Below are positions 35,935-44,941 of a DNA stretch of 64,000 nucleotides, piece by piece. The notes below the pieces were generated by a model. The model was not told the origin of the DNA. It ran no database searches and was given only the letters and a program-made list of their open reading frames with translations. A program made the position numbers and the translations under genes. Source of the DNA: Neopestalotiopsis rosae (taxonomy: Eukaryota > Ascomycota > Sordariomycetes > Amphisphaeriales > Sporocadaceae); assembly GCA_023078685.1 (NCBI GenBank), contig JALGAS010000003.1, positions 3,410,001 to 3,474,000 of the forward strand, given 5' to 3'. Position 1 is the first letter of the stretch; each line of letters begins with the position of its first letter.

Positions 35935-38297
35935 GTCGGCGGCGAAGGAGAAAATGGGAGACGAAACGGCGGAAGAGGGATCGGAGGAAAGATGTGTAAA
36001 AAAGGGTCGAGATGATCAATCAAGAATCTCGACAAGAAACCCGAAAAGCTGTATTTGTCTCCCAATTGGAAATCCCCTTGAACCAAATGCTTGATCAAAA
36101 ATTGGGAAGATAGGAAACGGACGACCAGGGACGGACGAAACAATAAAGAGATCACGAACGGGGAGGTCGAATGAGTGGTGTCGAGAAAATGGGGCCCAGA
36201 TCCGACCGGCAATCGGGGCTCTGATTCACTGCAGCACTAAGAAAAAAAATTGAGGACTTGTGAGGCTTCGGGAGAATGTGGGGTAAGAGGACCCAAGCTA
36301 GGGAACAGGTAGGGCACCTGCAGCCAATGACAGCGCAGGCAATGCGGTCAAAAGTGGCGATATCGGCTATATGTGCGTGCTCTGTCGCTGTTCCCGTCAG
36401 CGTCTGGCGTCTGGTCTGGCGTCTGGTCTGGCTTTTCGCTTTTTTTTCTCCAAGGGTCTTGCTCCTGCGCGGCGGCGTTCCTCTTCCATTTGATAGTGGG
36501 ATCTGGCCGAAAGTAGGTTATCGTAGTAAGTCAGCACCCTGAAACGACTTTTGACTTTGGGCAGAGTCACAAAAGGGCAAAAAAGGGTTATGGAGCACCC
36601 AAAGTATATTCACAACGTAGACATCACTAACACTGAAAAGACGTCGGAACCACCGATCTGTAATGTAGATTACAACTTACATGTTGCTCTAAACAGTCGT
36701 CAACCCACTTGTTATAGCGGTCTAGTCTGCAACCAACAACCACCTCTACACATGTGAACATGGTTACGAACCAAGAAACTCGTCAGCCATGCAGAAGCCA
36801 CTGACGCTGGTGTCAATGTATTGCAAAACCGGCAGATCATGAATTCGTGGCCAACATGTGTTCAATGCCTGTTACTGCTCACAATCATTGAACCAATATC
36901 ATGAAAGGGCGTCGTTCAAGGGCGCTTCAGTTGCGCCGAAACTAGCACTACTAGTCCATCCCGAGGTCTTGTGCCCATGTTCCCCGCCACAGCACTTCAA
37001 TTGCTTCTTGGCATCAGTTCACTCATTAGTGGGTGCAACGATGTGGACGAAACATTTTTGAAACCTTGCGTTGACAAGTCTTGGCGTATGAGTTTCCAAT
37101 AGTCAAACTATTGCCCAGTCTTTTCTATTCTATTTCGAGGTCAGCCAGTCAGCCAGCTAGCCACTGATCAAATGCGCCTCAACCCCCGTTATAGTGCATC
37201 CGTCATGACAATGTGCTGCTTAGCTTGAGCTTCAAGATCACGCAGTTTAATCTTGACTCTGACTCGGATATGGTTGACTCACATGTGCTCTATGTGTTCG
37301 GCCTGAACACGGATAAAGGGAGTCATCACGGCTTGCAACGGATATAAAGTAAGTAATTGTATGTGCACATTGAGTGGATCATTTGCTGCTATCAGTTATG
37401 CCATGAGTGGGTGGGTAATATGATACGAAGCATGTTACGAAACACAAAATGTCTTTCATTATGGAAGTGGCTACGTTATTGTGGTTCTAGGATTTATATC
37501 AAAGGAAACAAAATATCATTGGTACATGCTAGGTCGAGTGGGCCTCTATAATCCTATTATTGGCAGAGCTGTCTACCTTGTTTGTCTCGCAAACCTGGAC
37601 ACGTTCTTGGTATACGATTCGAGTCGAGATTGACCCCTTTGATTATCACCATGACAGCCGGCTGCCTTTTTGTAGGATCGCCCAAACCTGGGTTCTGGGA
37701 ATTTGACAAGGTTTGCCCTGACAGAAGGCGCAGTGACTACAGCAATACTTGCATGATTGCATCTTAGCACTGCGTGAAAAGTGCATGGCATGAATTAGAG
37801 TTCTCACGTACCTCAGTTCCTACATTAGTGATTAGCTACCATTTCGTCAGGAAGCTTCACGATTTGCCTGACTGCGTAACCAGAATAACGCTGCTAATCA
37901 TTAGTGTCACGGTAAAACACCCCTGTATAGGTGTGGACAAGAACTTTATTATAGCACGAAGAGCTACAAAGAGGATGGCTAGAACCAAATTATATGTATA
38001 ATGAAGTGTCCTTTGTTCCCATGAAGCTCCACCAGTATACACTGACAACCAGATTATAATTTCCTTTTCTTGTGGTTTTTCAAAATGAATCCATGGCTTT
38101 GTCTGTCAGCTTGAACAAGAGCTTCTAATGCCACAATGTTTTGTGCTTTGCGCTTCATCTCACAAAGGCCAATTTGACATATAAGCCTCTTGTCGACTGG
38201 GCCTAGATCTCGAAAGGGCGAAACTAAACATCCCTTAAACAGATCCGATTTCATTTGACATATTCACTTTGGAGTCAACGAGCATAGAGCAGGTAAG
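35935..38297. other. Intergenic, ilv2 promoter side and beyond
   Basis: The ilv2-proximal 350 bp are the likely promoter. Further out there are only short frames without recognisable content. A short tandem repeat lies at 36400-36433. From about 36800 onward the DNA is AT-leaning and shows no gene. Confidence 0.45.
36400..36433 (+). repeat. Short tandem repeat of a CTGG(C/T)GT unit
   Basis: The sequence alternates GCGTCTGG and TCTGGC units (about three copies of a GCGTCTGGTCTG-like block). It sits in the region upstream of ilv2, about 470 bp from its ATG. It has the form of a slippage-prone microsatellite. Confidence 0.55.
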
Positions 38298-38777
38298 ATG
38301 TCGTCAAAAGCCGAGAACGGATTGATGGAAGTGACCCAGAAAAGCCTTGAAGGGCAAACTTCAAACAATGAGAGCCTCGCTTGTGAAAACGAAGAGCTTG
38401 CACGGATGGCAAGAGACCTTCATGAGACGCAAGCACGTATCGTCGCGTATGACAACAAAGAGCTTGCACGGATCCAAAGGTACCTTCATGAGACGGAAGC
38501 ACGTATCGTCGCCCTAAAGGCAGCAATAAATAAGGAGAGAAACAGACTCGAAGAACGCCCGACGTGTGGTGTAGACCTGACGAATAGTCTCGAGGACTCA
38601 TTGCCAAACTCGCAAGACCGAGTGCGGGAGCTTGGTGAGGAGCTTCTTTCAGAGATTCGCTACGCCGAGGGCTTGAGAAGGAGGCTCCGGGAAGAATCTT
38701 GCCGCCGTGGCCGCAGGTTGCGATCAAAAACAACGTCAGGATACAAATTCTTTCATCACTCGCTTCACGGCTTATAG
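38298..38777 (+). CDS. Small coiled-coil protein with internal duplication
   Basis: The single-exon 159-aa frame begins MSSKAENGLMEVTQKSLEGQ. Residues about 33-76 contain two similar ~22-aa blocks, ELARMARDLHETQARIVA and ELARIQRYLHETEARIVA, encoded by a 66-bp tandem duplication. The rest is rich in Glu, Arg and Leu (RVRELGEELLSEIRYAEGLR then RRLREE), so most of the protein should be helical coiled coil. The C-terminus is basic (CRRGRRLRSKTTSG). No membrane segment or signal peptide is visible. I do not recognise the family. Because the frame holds through both repeat copies, it is probably translated, but a gene this short in a sparse region is not certain. The opposite strand is also open over most of it. 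Confidence 0.5.
   Translation: MSSKAENGLMEVTQKSLEGQTSNNESLACENEELARMARDLHETQARIVAYDNKELARIQRYLHETEARIVALKAAINKERNRLEERPTCGVDLTNSLEDSLPNSQDRVRELGEELLSEIRYAEGLRRRLREESCRRGRRLRSKTTSGYKFFHHSLHGL
38394..38525 (+). repeat. 66-bp tandem duplication inside the coiled-coil gene
   Basis: Two units start at 38394 and 38460, both with GAGCTTGCACGGAT. Similarity is high across the first ~53 bases of each unit (CTTCATGAGACG, GCACGTATCGTCGC shared) and falls off in the last 13. The period is a multiple of three, so the frame is kept. Confidence 0.8.
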
Positions 38778-39625
38778 CCTTCGCGGAATACGTCAGGATT
38801 CAAATTACAGCAGGTAATTTGAACGATATACGAGCGAACAAATGAAAGCATATTCTTAGACTAGCTCACTTATACAGCTTTGACCAATCAGCATAATTAC
38901 ATACTTTATATGTATCCCTTAACCTCCCTGGATCGTAACCTTACGCGACAGGGGAATAATGGGAGGTTTGCCTCGTGTTGAGAATGTCTACTATTTGAAT
39001 TATAAACAACGTCCGAAGTAGATCTTTGTAACATTTGACTTTCGCGATCATGCCTGTGCTCCTTCTGGAAGAAAAATTTAAATTCTAATATATTCATTCG
39101 CAAACCTCTGCTTGGTTATTATACTTACAATATTACTATACTTCGTGTCCTGAGAATATACCCCTGAAGAAGAGTCGTATCAATAACAAAAACTAAAAGT
39201 TGTCTGCAACCACCAAATAAGGTGTAGAGGATAATATAAGGACATGACAATCTATAATATTTTCTTTTGCATAAAAATGGTCCAAGCCAAGTCTCACACA
39301 CGGACTCGAACGGGCTTAGCATGTCCGATTACCATGACCGCATCAAGTAGGAGGGGCCATGAGCTAGCTGGACCAATTAATCAGCATCGCCAGGATAACT
39401 CAGCATCATGTTACAAACCAGCCGCGCGGACATTTCGGCTACCTGATAGCCATCTACATTTGAAAGTGTGGAATCCATTTCATCTCTCTGCTGTCGAATA
39501 TTACTTTTAAGAACTTGTTACCCAACTGAAAAAGTATATAATACACACCAGTGATCGTCACTCACAAATCAGTATACTTAGCCCCACCACTTCAGGCTGC
39601 GATCGGCTACAATTAGCTTCCGTGC
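38778..39625. other. Intergenic, AT-rich with a dispersed-repeat end
   Basis: AT-rich DNA without a gene. It contains a 37-bp block at 39084-39120 that recurs at 50958 (listed separately). A tRNA B-box-like sequence on the minus strand near 39300-39312 was examined and rejected as a tRNA. The final bases are the promoter of the gene at 39626. Confidence 0.45.
39084..39120 (+). repeat. Dispersed repeat fragment, copy 1
   Basis: This 37-bp block aligns without gaps to 50958-50994 with six differences, five of them transitions. It includes CTCTGCTTGGTTATT. Both copies follow A/T-rich DNA, so they may be the end of a decayed mobile element. Confidence 0.5.
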
Positions 39626-40948
39626 ATGAACCCAAACATGGCGGCAACGGAGCAAGTCAACCCTTCGACTTGCTGCATTATCCGCGCTCAAGAGGGCGCC
39701 AGTCGAATCTGGCAGTCCGTGACGGCACCACGCGCAGCAGCTCCACGCCGGCCTTTGACTTCTCCAGAGGACCCGCTGCCCGCCTCGAGCAGCAGCAGCA
39801 GCAGCAGCAGCAGCATCATCATCCCGCGCACGTCGCCGGAGCGCCTGGCGCAGGCGTCGCCCGACTACCATGGCCCCAGGACCGCCACGACGGTGCTCTA
39901 CCTGGCCTACGGCTCCAACCTGAGCGCGCACACCTTTCTCGGCGTCCGCGGCATCAAGCCCATCTCCGCCGTCAACGTCTCGGCCCCCGGGCTCGACCTG
40001 ACCTTTGACCTGCCGGGCCTGCCGTACTCGGAGCCGTGCTTTGCCAACACGGCCCTCCGCAAGATCCCCAAGGTCCCGCTTCCGGGCCAGCCCCCGATCA
40101 AGCCGCCGCCCATCGATCTGCCCCCTCACTCTGAGACCACCTACACGAACGAGAAGTCGGATGGCGGCGTGGAGGAGGCGGGCTTGGGAGGAGGACCGGA
40201 TGTCTCCTTCCCGGCACTGCCGATCCGCCGACCAACCTGGGACAAGGGCCTCTACGGCGTCGTGTACGAGGTGACAGCCGCCGACTACAGCAAGATCATC
40301 GCCACCGAGGGCGGCGGCGCCTCGTACGCCGAGATTGTAACGCTGTGCATAGCCCTGCCGCCCGCGATCCGGGTGCCCGAACAGCCTCCCACCTTTCCAG
40401 ACACCAAGCCCTTTCTCGCCAAGACCCTCTATGCGCCTAGGCTCCCCGCGGATCCCCCCGTCGACGACGACAAGTGGTGGAGGAAATTCCTCCTCCCCGT
40501 CCGCCGCGCCGAGGCCGACTATGCCCAGCCCAGCCTGCGGTACCTGCGCCTGATCCGCGAGGGCGCCGCCGAGCACTTTTTGCCGTTTGAGTACCAGCAG
40601 TACCTGCAGCGCCTCGAGCACTACAATATCACGCGGCGCAAGCAAGAAGTTGGCAAATGGCTCTTCTCACTGCTGTTCATGCCGTTTCTACTCCTACTCG
40701 TCCTCGTCGGCAAGTTTGTCGCCGACAAGGACGGCAAGCACCCCAAGTGGCTGGCCGTCCTCATGGGCGTGCACTTTAACGTCATGTGGATGAGTTATGA
40801 TGCCTTTTTCAAGGATACCTTTGGTGATGGAGAGCGGACCATGGAGGACGATGAGGATGATGAAAATAGCCGCACAAGTAGCAGAAGTAGGTGGCACACA
40901 AGTGATGGGTTGGCGGGAGAGAAGAATCGTCTTCTCAACGATTGGTGA
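39626..40948 (+). CDS. Gamma-glutamylcyclotransferase-like protein with C-terminal membrane segments
   Basis: The single-exon 440-aa frame starts MNPNMAATEQVNPSTC. After a Pro/Ser-rich N-terminus with a ten-serine run (residues about 54-63) comes the cyclotransferase signature YLAYGSNLSAHTF (about residue 91). The region GLYGVVYEVTAADYSKIIAT, followed by a Glu-Gly stretch, carries a Glu in the position of the family's catalytic acid. Such enzymes release 5-oxoproline from gamma-glutamyl compounds, for example in glutathione turnover. The C-terminal part has a strong membrane helix at about 345-368 (WLFSLLFMPFLLLLVLVG) and a weaker hydrophobic stretch WLAVLMGVHFNVMWMSYDAF. It ends with an acidic Ser-rich tail. 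Two Pro-rich inserts (PGQPPIKPPPIDLPPH, and around DDDKWWRKF) enlarge the domain. The serine run is coded by nine AGC triplets. It is convergent with gpd1, 208 bp apart. Substrate is not predictable. Confidence 0.8.
   Translation: MNPNMAATEQVNPSTCCIIRAQEGASRIWQSVTAPRAAAPRRPLTSPEDPLPASSSSSSSSSSIIIPRTSPERLAQASPDYHGPRTATTVLYLAYGSNLSAHTFLGVRGIKPISAVNVSAPGLDLTFDLPGLPYSEPCFANTALRKIPKVPLPGQPPIKPPPIDLPPHSETTYTNEKSDGGVEEAGLGGGPDVSFPALPIRRPTWDKGLYGVVYEVTAADYSKIIATEGGGASYAEIVTLCIALPPAIRVPEQPPTFPDTKPFLAKTLYAPRLPADPPVDDDKWWRKFLLPVRRAEADYAQPSLRYLRLIREGAAEHFLPFEYQQYLQRLEHYNITRRKQEVGKWLFSLLFMPFLLLLVLVGKFVADKDGKHPKWLAVLMGVHFNVMWMSYDAFFKDTFGDGERTMEDDEDDENSRTSSRSRWHTSDGLAGEKNRLLNDW
39788..39814 (+). repeat. AGC trinucleotide microsatellite
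   Basis: Nine uninterrupted AGC triplets lie in frame in the cyclotransferase-like gene and code for serine. Length variation here would change the serine run without a frameshift. Confidence 0.9.
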
Positions 40949-41156
40949 TGTGTAACATACCAAAGTTATTAGACTCGCTCGGCGAAGTATGATTATTAGA
41001 CAAAGTGTAATAATATCATTGCTGCTGTACCTTTCTAAATCCAGCCCCCGTCCTATTTAAGTCTATTCTGAGTTCCAATTCCATGAACCCCATCCAAAGA
41101 AACGCCGTCCAGCAATACCTTGGAATATGAAGATTTTAGAATATGAACCCCCGCCT

Positions 41157-42605
41157 CTAATCCTCCTGGATCAGTGACAGCAGGTCAGTCGTAGGATATT
41201 TGCCCTCGATAATGTCCCTAACGGCTGTGAAGAGGGGGTACTCCTTTTCCAAACCCTGCTTCTTGAGGAAGCTGTACACCTCCTGTGCAGTAGACGTTCC
41301 CTGGAGCTTTTGGCCATTGAGCTCCTTCGCCTCGATCTCTGCAACACTGACGCCCTGCTCGACTGCCATCTTTGCACAACGGAAGTTTCTTCCGCTGCTG
41401 CAACTTGTGATGAGATCAGCCACGCCAGCACTCTCCACGGTAAAGGTATCGGGGTGCACCGTCTCGGCAAAGAACTCCTTGCCAAACTTGAGCATCTCGC
41501 AGAGACCAACGCGGATGATCTCGGCTTTTGCGTTGTCACCCAAGCCCTGGCCAATGACGAATCCGGCAGCCAAGGCGACAATGTTCTTCAGAGCGCCACC
41601 AAGCGATACACCAGCTACATCAGAAACCATGCGAACACGGAAGTAGGGCCTTTGAAAGAGGGTCTTGAACGTCTCGTGGTCGAGTGGAGGGAATTCGGGC
41701 GGCACTGGGACCAGCTTCGTCTTGCTCGCTCGGCCGCGTGCGTCTCTGTGCTGCATATCCGCGAGCGGAGTGATGCTCAGCTCGGCGGCCCTGTCTCGAG
41801 GGCCGTCGCGACTAGGAGTGTGGGTGCGGCTAGGCGTCTGTGTTCGAGGTGTCGGGTTGCGCGAGCTGTCCATTGGCGGGGGGTCGTATGCGATGGTCGT
41901 GCCGCACCACTTCTCAGCAGCAATCTCGGATGCAATGTTGGCACCGCTGAGCGCACCACAGTAGATGCCCAGGCCATCCCCAATCCATTCTGAGAAGAGA
42001 GCAACACCCTCGTCAGAGACTTCGACACCCTTGATGCACGAGATACCACGAGCGAACGGCAGGATGTGCCCCTTGAGCTGGCTCGATACCCTGTGAATGA
42101 ACTGATGGGGTAGGTTGAAGATCAAGATGGACGAGTTATTGGCGGCGTCGACCAAGGAGGGGTTGGCGATCAGGTTGGCGGGCAGCTTAATGTTGGGCAG
42201 GTACTTGACGTTCTCGTGGCACTTGTTGATCACGGTAGTGAGCTTCTGGGGGCCGTCGCCCACGGCTGGGTCGTAGTGAGGCGAGTCCTTTGGGATAGTG
42301 ACCTCTTCCTCGTACACCCACATCTGCACCTCCTCTTCGAAAAGGTCGGGGTGCTCCTTGGTGTTCTCGGCCACGATCTTTGCGACGGTGGAGCCCCAAT
42401 TGCCCGAGCCGATGACGGTGACCTTGTGTCGCTGCTCGTACTTCTCGGCGCTCGCCGGGGTGAGAAGTCCGGGAGCCATCTTGTATGTCGAGATTGTGAA
42501 CGTTCGAATGCGCTTTGGTGTTTGATACTTGAGGATTCGCTGAAGACTACGTGGGCGGAAGGAAGTGGCTGTTGCAAGAGGTCTCAAGCGCGAGAGCACA
42601 TGCAT
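41157..42605 (-). CDS. gpd1: NAD-dependent glycerol-3-phosphate dehydrogenase
   Basis: The enzyme reduces dihydroxyacetone phosphate to glycerol-3-phosphate, feeding glycerol and lipid synthesis and redox balance. The single-exon frame gives 482 aa from the ATG at 42605 and 440 aa from the ATG at 42479. The nucleotide-binding motif is [14 protein letters not shown]. Catalytic and substrate motifs include [48 protein letters not shown] with the conserved Lys, and [20 protein letters not shown]. Residues 1-42 ([20 protein letters not shown] and on) are basic with no acidic residue, like a mitochondrial presequence. The first ATG has T at -3; the second (MAPGLLTP) has A at -3. About 60 residues (roughly 243-305) form an insert with repeated TP and SR pairs that budding-yeast Gpd1 lacks. 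The gene is divergent from gdb1. Confidence 0.95.
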   Translation of the reverse strand: MHVLSRLRPLATATSFRPRSLQRILKYQTPKRIRTFTISTYKMAPGLLTPASAEKYEQRHKVTVIGSGNWGSTVAKIVAENTKEHPDLFEEEVQMWVYEEEVTIPKDSPHYDPAVGDGPQKLTTVINKCHENVKYLPNIKLPANLIANPSLVDAANNSSILIFNLPHQFIHRVSSQLKGHILPFARGISCIKGVEVSDEGVALFSEWIGDGLGIYCGALSGANIASEIAAEKWCGTTIAYDPPPMDSSRNPTPRTQTPSRTHTPSRDGPRDRAAELSITPLADMQHRDARGRASKTKLVPVPPEFPPLDHETFKTLFQRPYFRVRMVSDVAGVSLGGALKNIVALAAGFVIGQGLGDNAKAEIIRVGLCEMLKFGKEFFAETVHPDTFTVESAGVADLITSCSSGRNFRCAKMAVEQGVSVAEIEAKELNGQKLQGTSTAQEVYSFLKKQGLEKEYPLFTAVRDIIEGKYPTTDLLSLIQED

Positions 42606-44941
42606 AAATAGATCGTGGGGGGATGGACAAAGGGAGAATACAAATCAGACACGGGATATTGGAGTTTTATGTGGAATCTCCTTCTTTCCGAATTATTATG
42701 GATAGATGATATCTTGCACAAGATTCAGGTAGTCAGTACATCGATAAGGGGACAGCTGACCGAGGAAGCCCGTGGTCGGCCGGTCTGTCCTGCTGGTATA
42801 CCTACCCTCCCCGCCATCAACACGGCAGCAGCACTCAGCACTGCACTAGCAGCCCAAGACATCCCACCATTCTTGTGGCTGTTGAGACCGGGATCTTCAA
42901 AAGTTCTTAGGGGGGTGACGCAGGTCGCAGAGGCAGAACGGCTGACCGCCTGCCCAGTAGGGCGAGACAGAGATCCAACGAAGCGGTTCGAAAAGCGTTG
43001 TGCCTACATTAGGTAGGGGAACTGCAACCCTTTGGGAGTGCAGACAGCGGCAAAGTCCGAAAGTTACCGAGGAGCTGAGAGAGGTTGAGAAGATCAGAGG
43101 CATCGCCACCATTCTCACAGGCCAAACACCTCCAGTTACGAGGGACGAGAATCGAGGATCGAGGTCAAAAGAAATGGCTGTGATAAGGTAAAAGTAAACA
43201 TGTGAAAGTGGATATATAGAGGTGCCGACCTGAGTATTCATATTTGTAGTGCACCGACTCCCTGGACGAGCATAACTACACAACGTTTTTTCGAATGAAG
43301 AACCATCACGCCATAACTTGATGCTTCTCGTTCGATTCCTCGACAACACAAGTCAAGTCAACCGATGTGCCTCGAGGAATTGGCTATCGATTTGACACCA
43401 TTATCGGATATCCACCTGCCTTCTGCCTGTATGAAACACAGAAAGTGCCCGCCAACATTGCTGACCGCGCTGGCTGGTTGACTGTGTAACAACACTTCAC
43501 CGATTGAAGGCCATGCCGTCCAAGCTATTTTGAGATCGACTTCAACAAGAAGGAGGGCAGAGTTTTATCAAGTTCCCGACGCACGCATGGCAGGATCCGA
43601 CGAGCCTCATGTGGCATGGCGGTCAATCAGGTTTTACAACCCTGTCTGATATTCAGGAACCGACCAGACCGGGCAATAGAAGACAACCATGCTTTCTTCC
43701 CGAGACGCGGCTTTTGATTCCTCTGCAGTCTGCCTTGTCTGGCGCTTGTCCTTGGATTGATTGCTTGCTTGCGTGGGATGGACGGCGCCTGGACTGCTGT
43801 GAGTCTTTCGCCTACCAACCCCTGCAGGTTCGTGATTAGCAGTTTAGTGGTGATAGCTTAGCAGTGTTTTTAGCTAGGGTCATCACTTTGTTAGGGGAAC
43901 AAGTGGAACCGCGCGGGTTGACTCCCCAGTCCTTCCCCCGTGGGAATTGCTCCAGACAACCAGTGACGTCAAGAAGACGACTCCAGACTCTGCCAATGCC
44001 CCGCATCGAGCTCGGGGCTCTTGTTCTCGAAGAGCTGCAACCCGGGAAACGGAGCTCAGCAATTGGCTGAAACCTCGCGAGAAATGGATCTCACTCTTTC
44101 AAATTTTTGTTGAAAGCGCGCAGCCATCATGCTTTACAGTTGTCCATCGATGGGGAAAGACAAGTCGTTGGCAGTTTTGCGCCTGGACCTACCTAGACAA
44201 CATGACTATCAGCCGCTAGTCTGCCCGTTTCCCATTGCCCATTGGCTTTGTCGATTCGCGTCGTGCATATGAGGATCCATGTCACCAATCCCGCGCGCAG
44301 GAGTAGAACCACCACTGCTGGGTAAATATTTGTGGTGTCTATCTGTTGTGTGTTTTCCATGCTGGATAATTCCCGCTCTTCCCCCATTGTCCATGTTGTC
44401 CCATGCAGGCAATGACTTGGTTTTATGGCTCGTCCAGGGGCTGGAATGACAAGCTAAGTCCCATGTGCACAACTGTCTCGCAAAACCTAGGGGAAGTCGC
44501 AGACATCCAACATCCCACCCCTGCCCTGCACTCATCTCGTACCGTACATAGTACCTACCTACCTTACCTAGCTGCCGCTTACTTGCTTGCCTTGGCACGT
44601 ACCCGATGGATGCCATCGTCGATGACGAGTCCCAAAAAAAAGTACATCAATAAAGTTCCTGCATGCTGCCCGCCCTCAAGACAAGCTGCCATCGTGTCTC
44701 TCTTCACCGCTGACCTGACCTGACCTCACCTTTACCCGACCTGACCGGCCTGTCCTCCCGGCCATTGGGCTTGATCCTTCCTTCGGAGAGCTTCCCAAAA
44801 CCTCTTCGTCAGCCCATTCTGTAATCCACCTTATTTCGTCCAGCTACATTCATTTTTCTGTAAGGCCTGGGTATTTTAAACTCTCTTGTCTGCGCGTGCT
44901 TGATTACACCGACCATCTAACACTTGAGCCGGCAGAATAAG
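42606..44941. promoter_or_regulatory. Divergent intergenic region of gpd1 and gdb1
   Basis: These 2.3 kb separate two diverging carbon-reserve genes. AGGGG/CCCCT pentamers (the stress-response element core) occur at 42747, 42909, 43015, 43819, 43893, 44436, 44489 and 44518. Chance alone would give four to five. Near gdb1 there are CCTA repeats (about 44555-44575) and a GACCT run (about 44712-44750), followed by a C/T-rich leader. No supported gene lies here. Confidence 0.45.

Noticed and set aside
39290..39385. tRNA-like sequence on the minus strand (A-box-like TAGCTCATGG, B-box-like GTTCGAGTCC, GGTCCAG pairing with TTGGACC)
   Set aside because: The T-stem does not pair, and 13 extra bases separate the T-arm from the supposed acceptor strand, so no cloverleaf forms.
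39578..40645. 355-codon minus-strand frame over the cyclotransferase-like gene
   Set aside because: The plus strand carries the YLAYGSNL signature and membrane helix; the minus text is an Arg/Gly/Ala-rich mirror.
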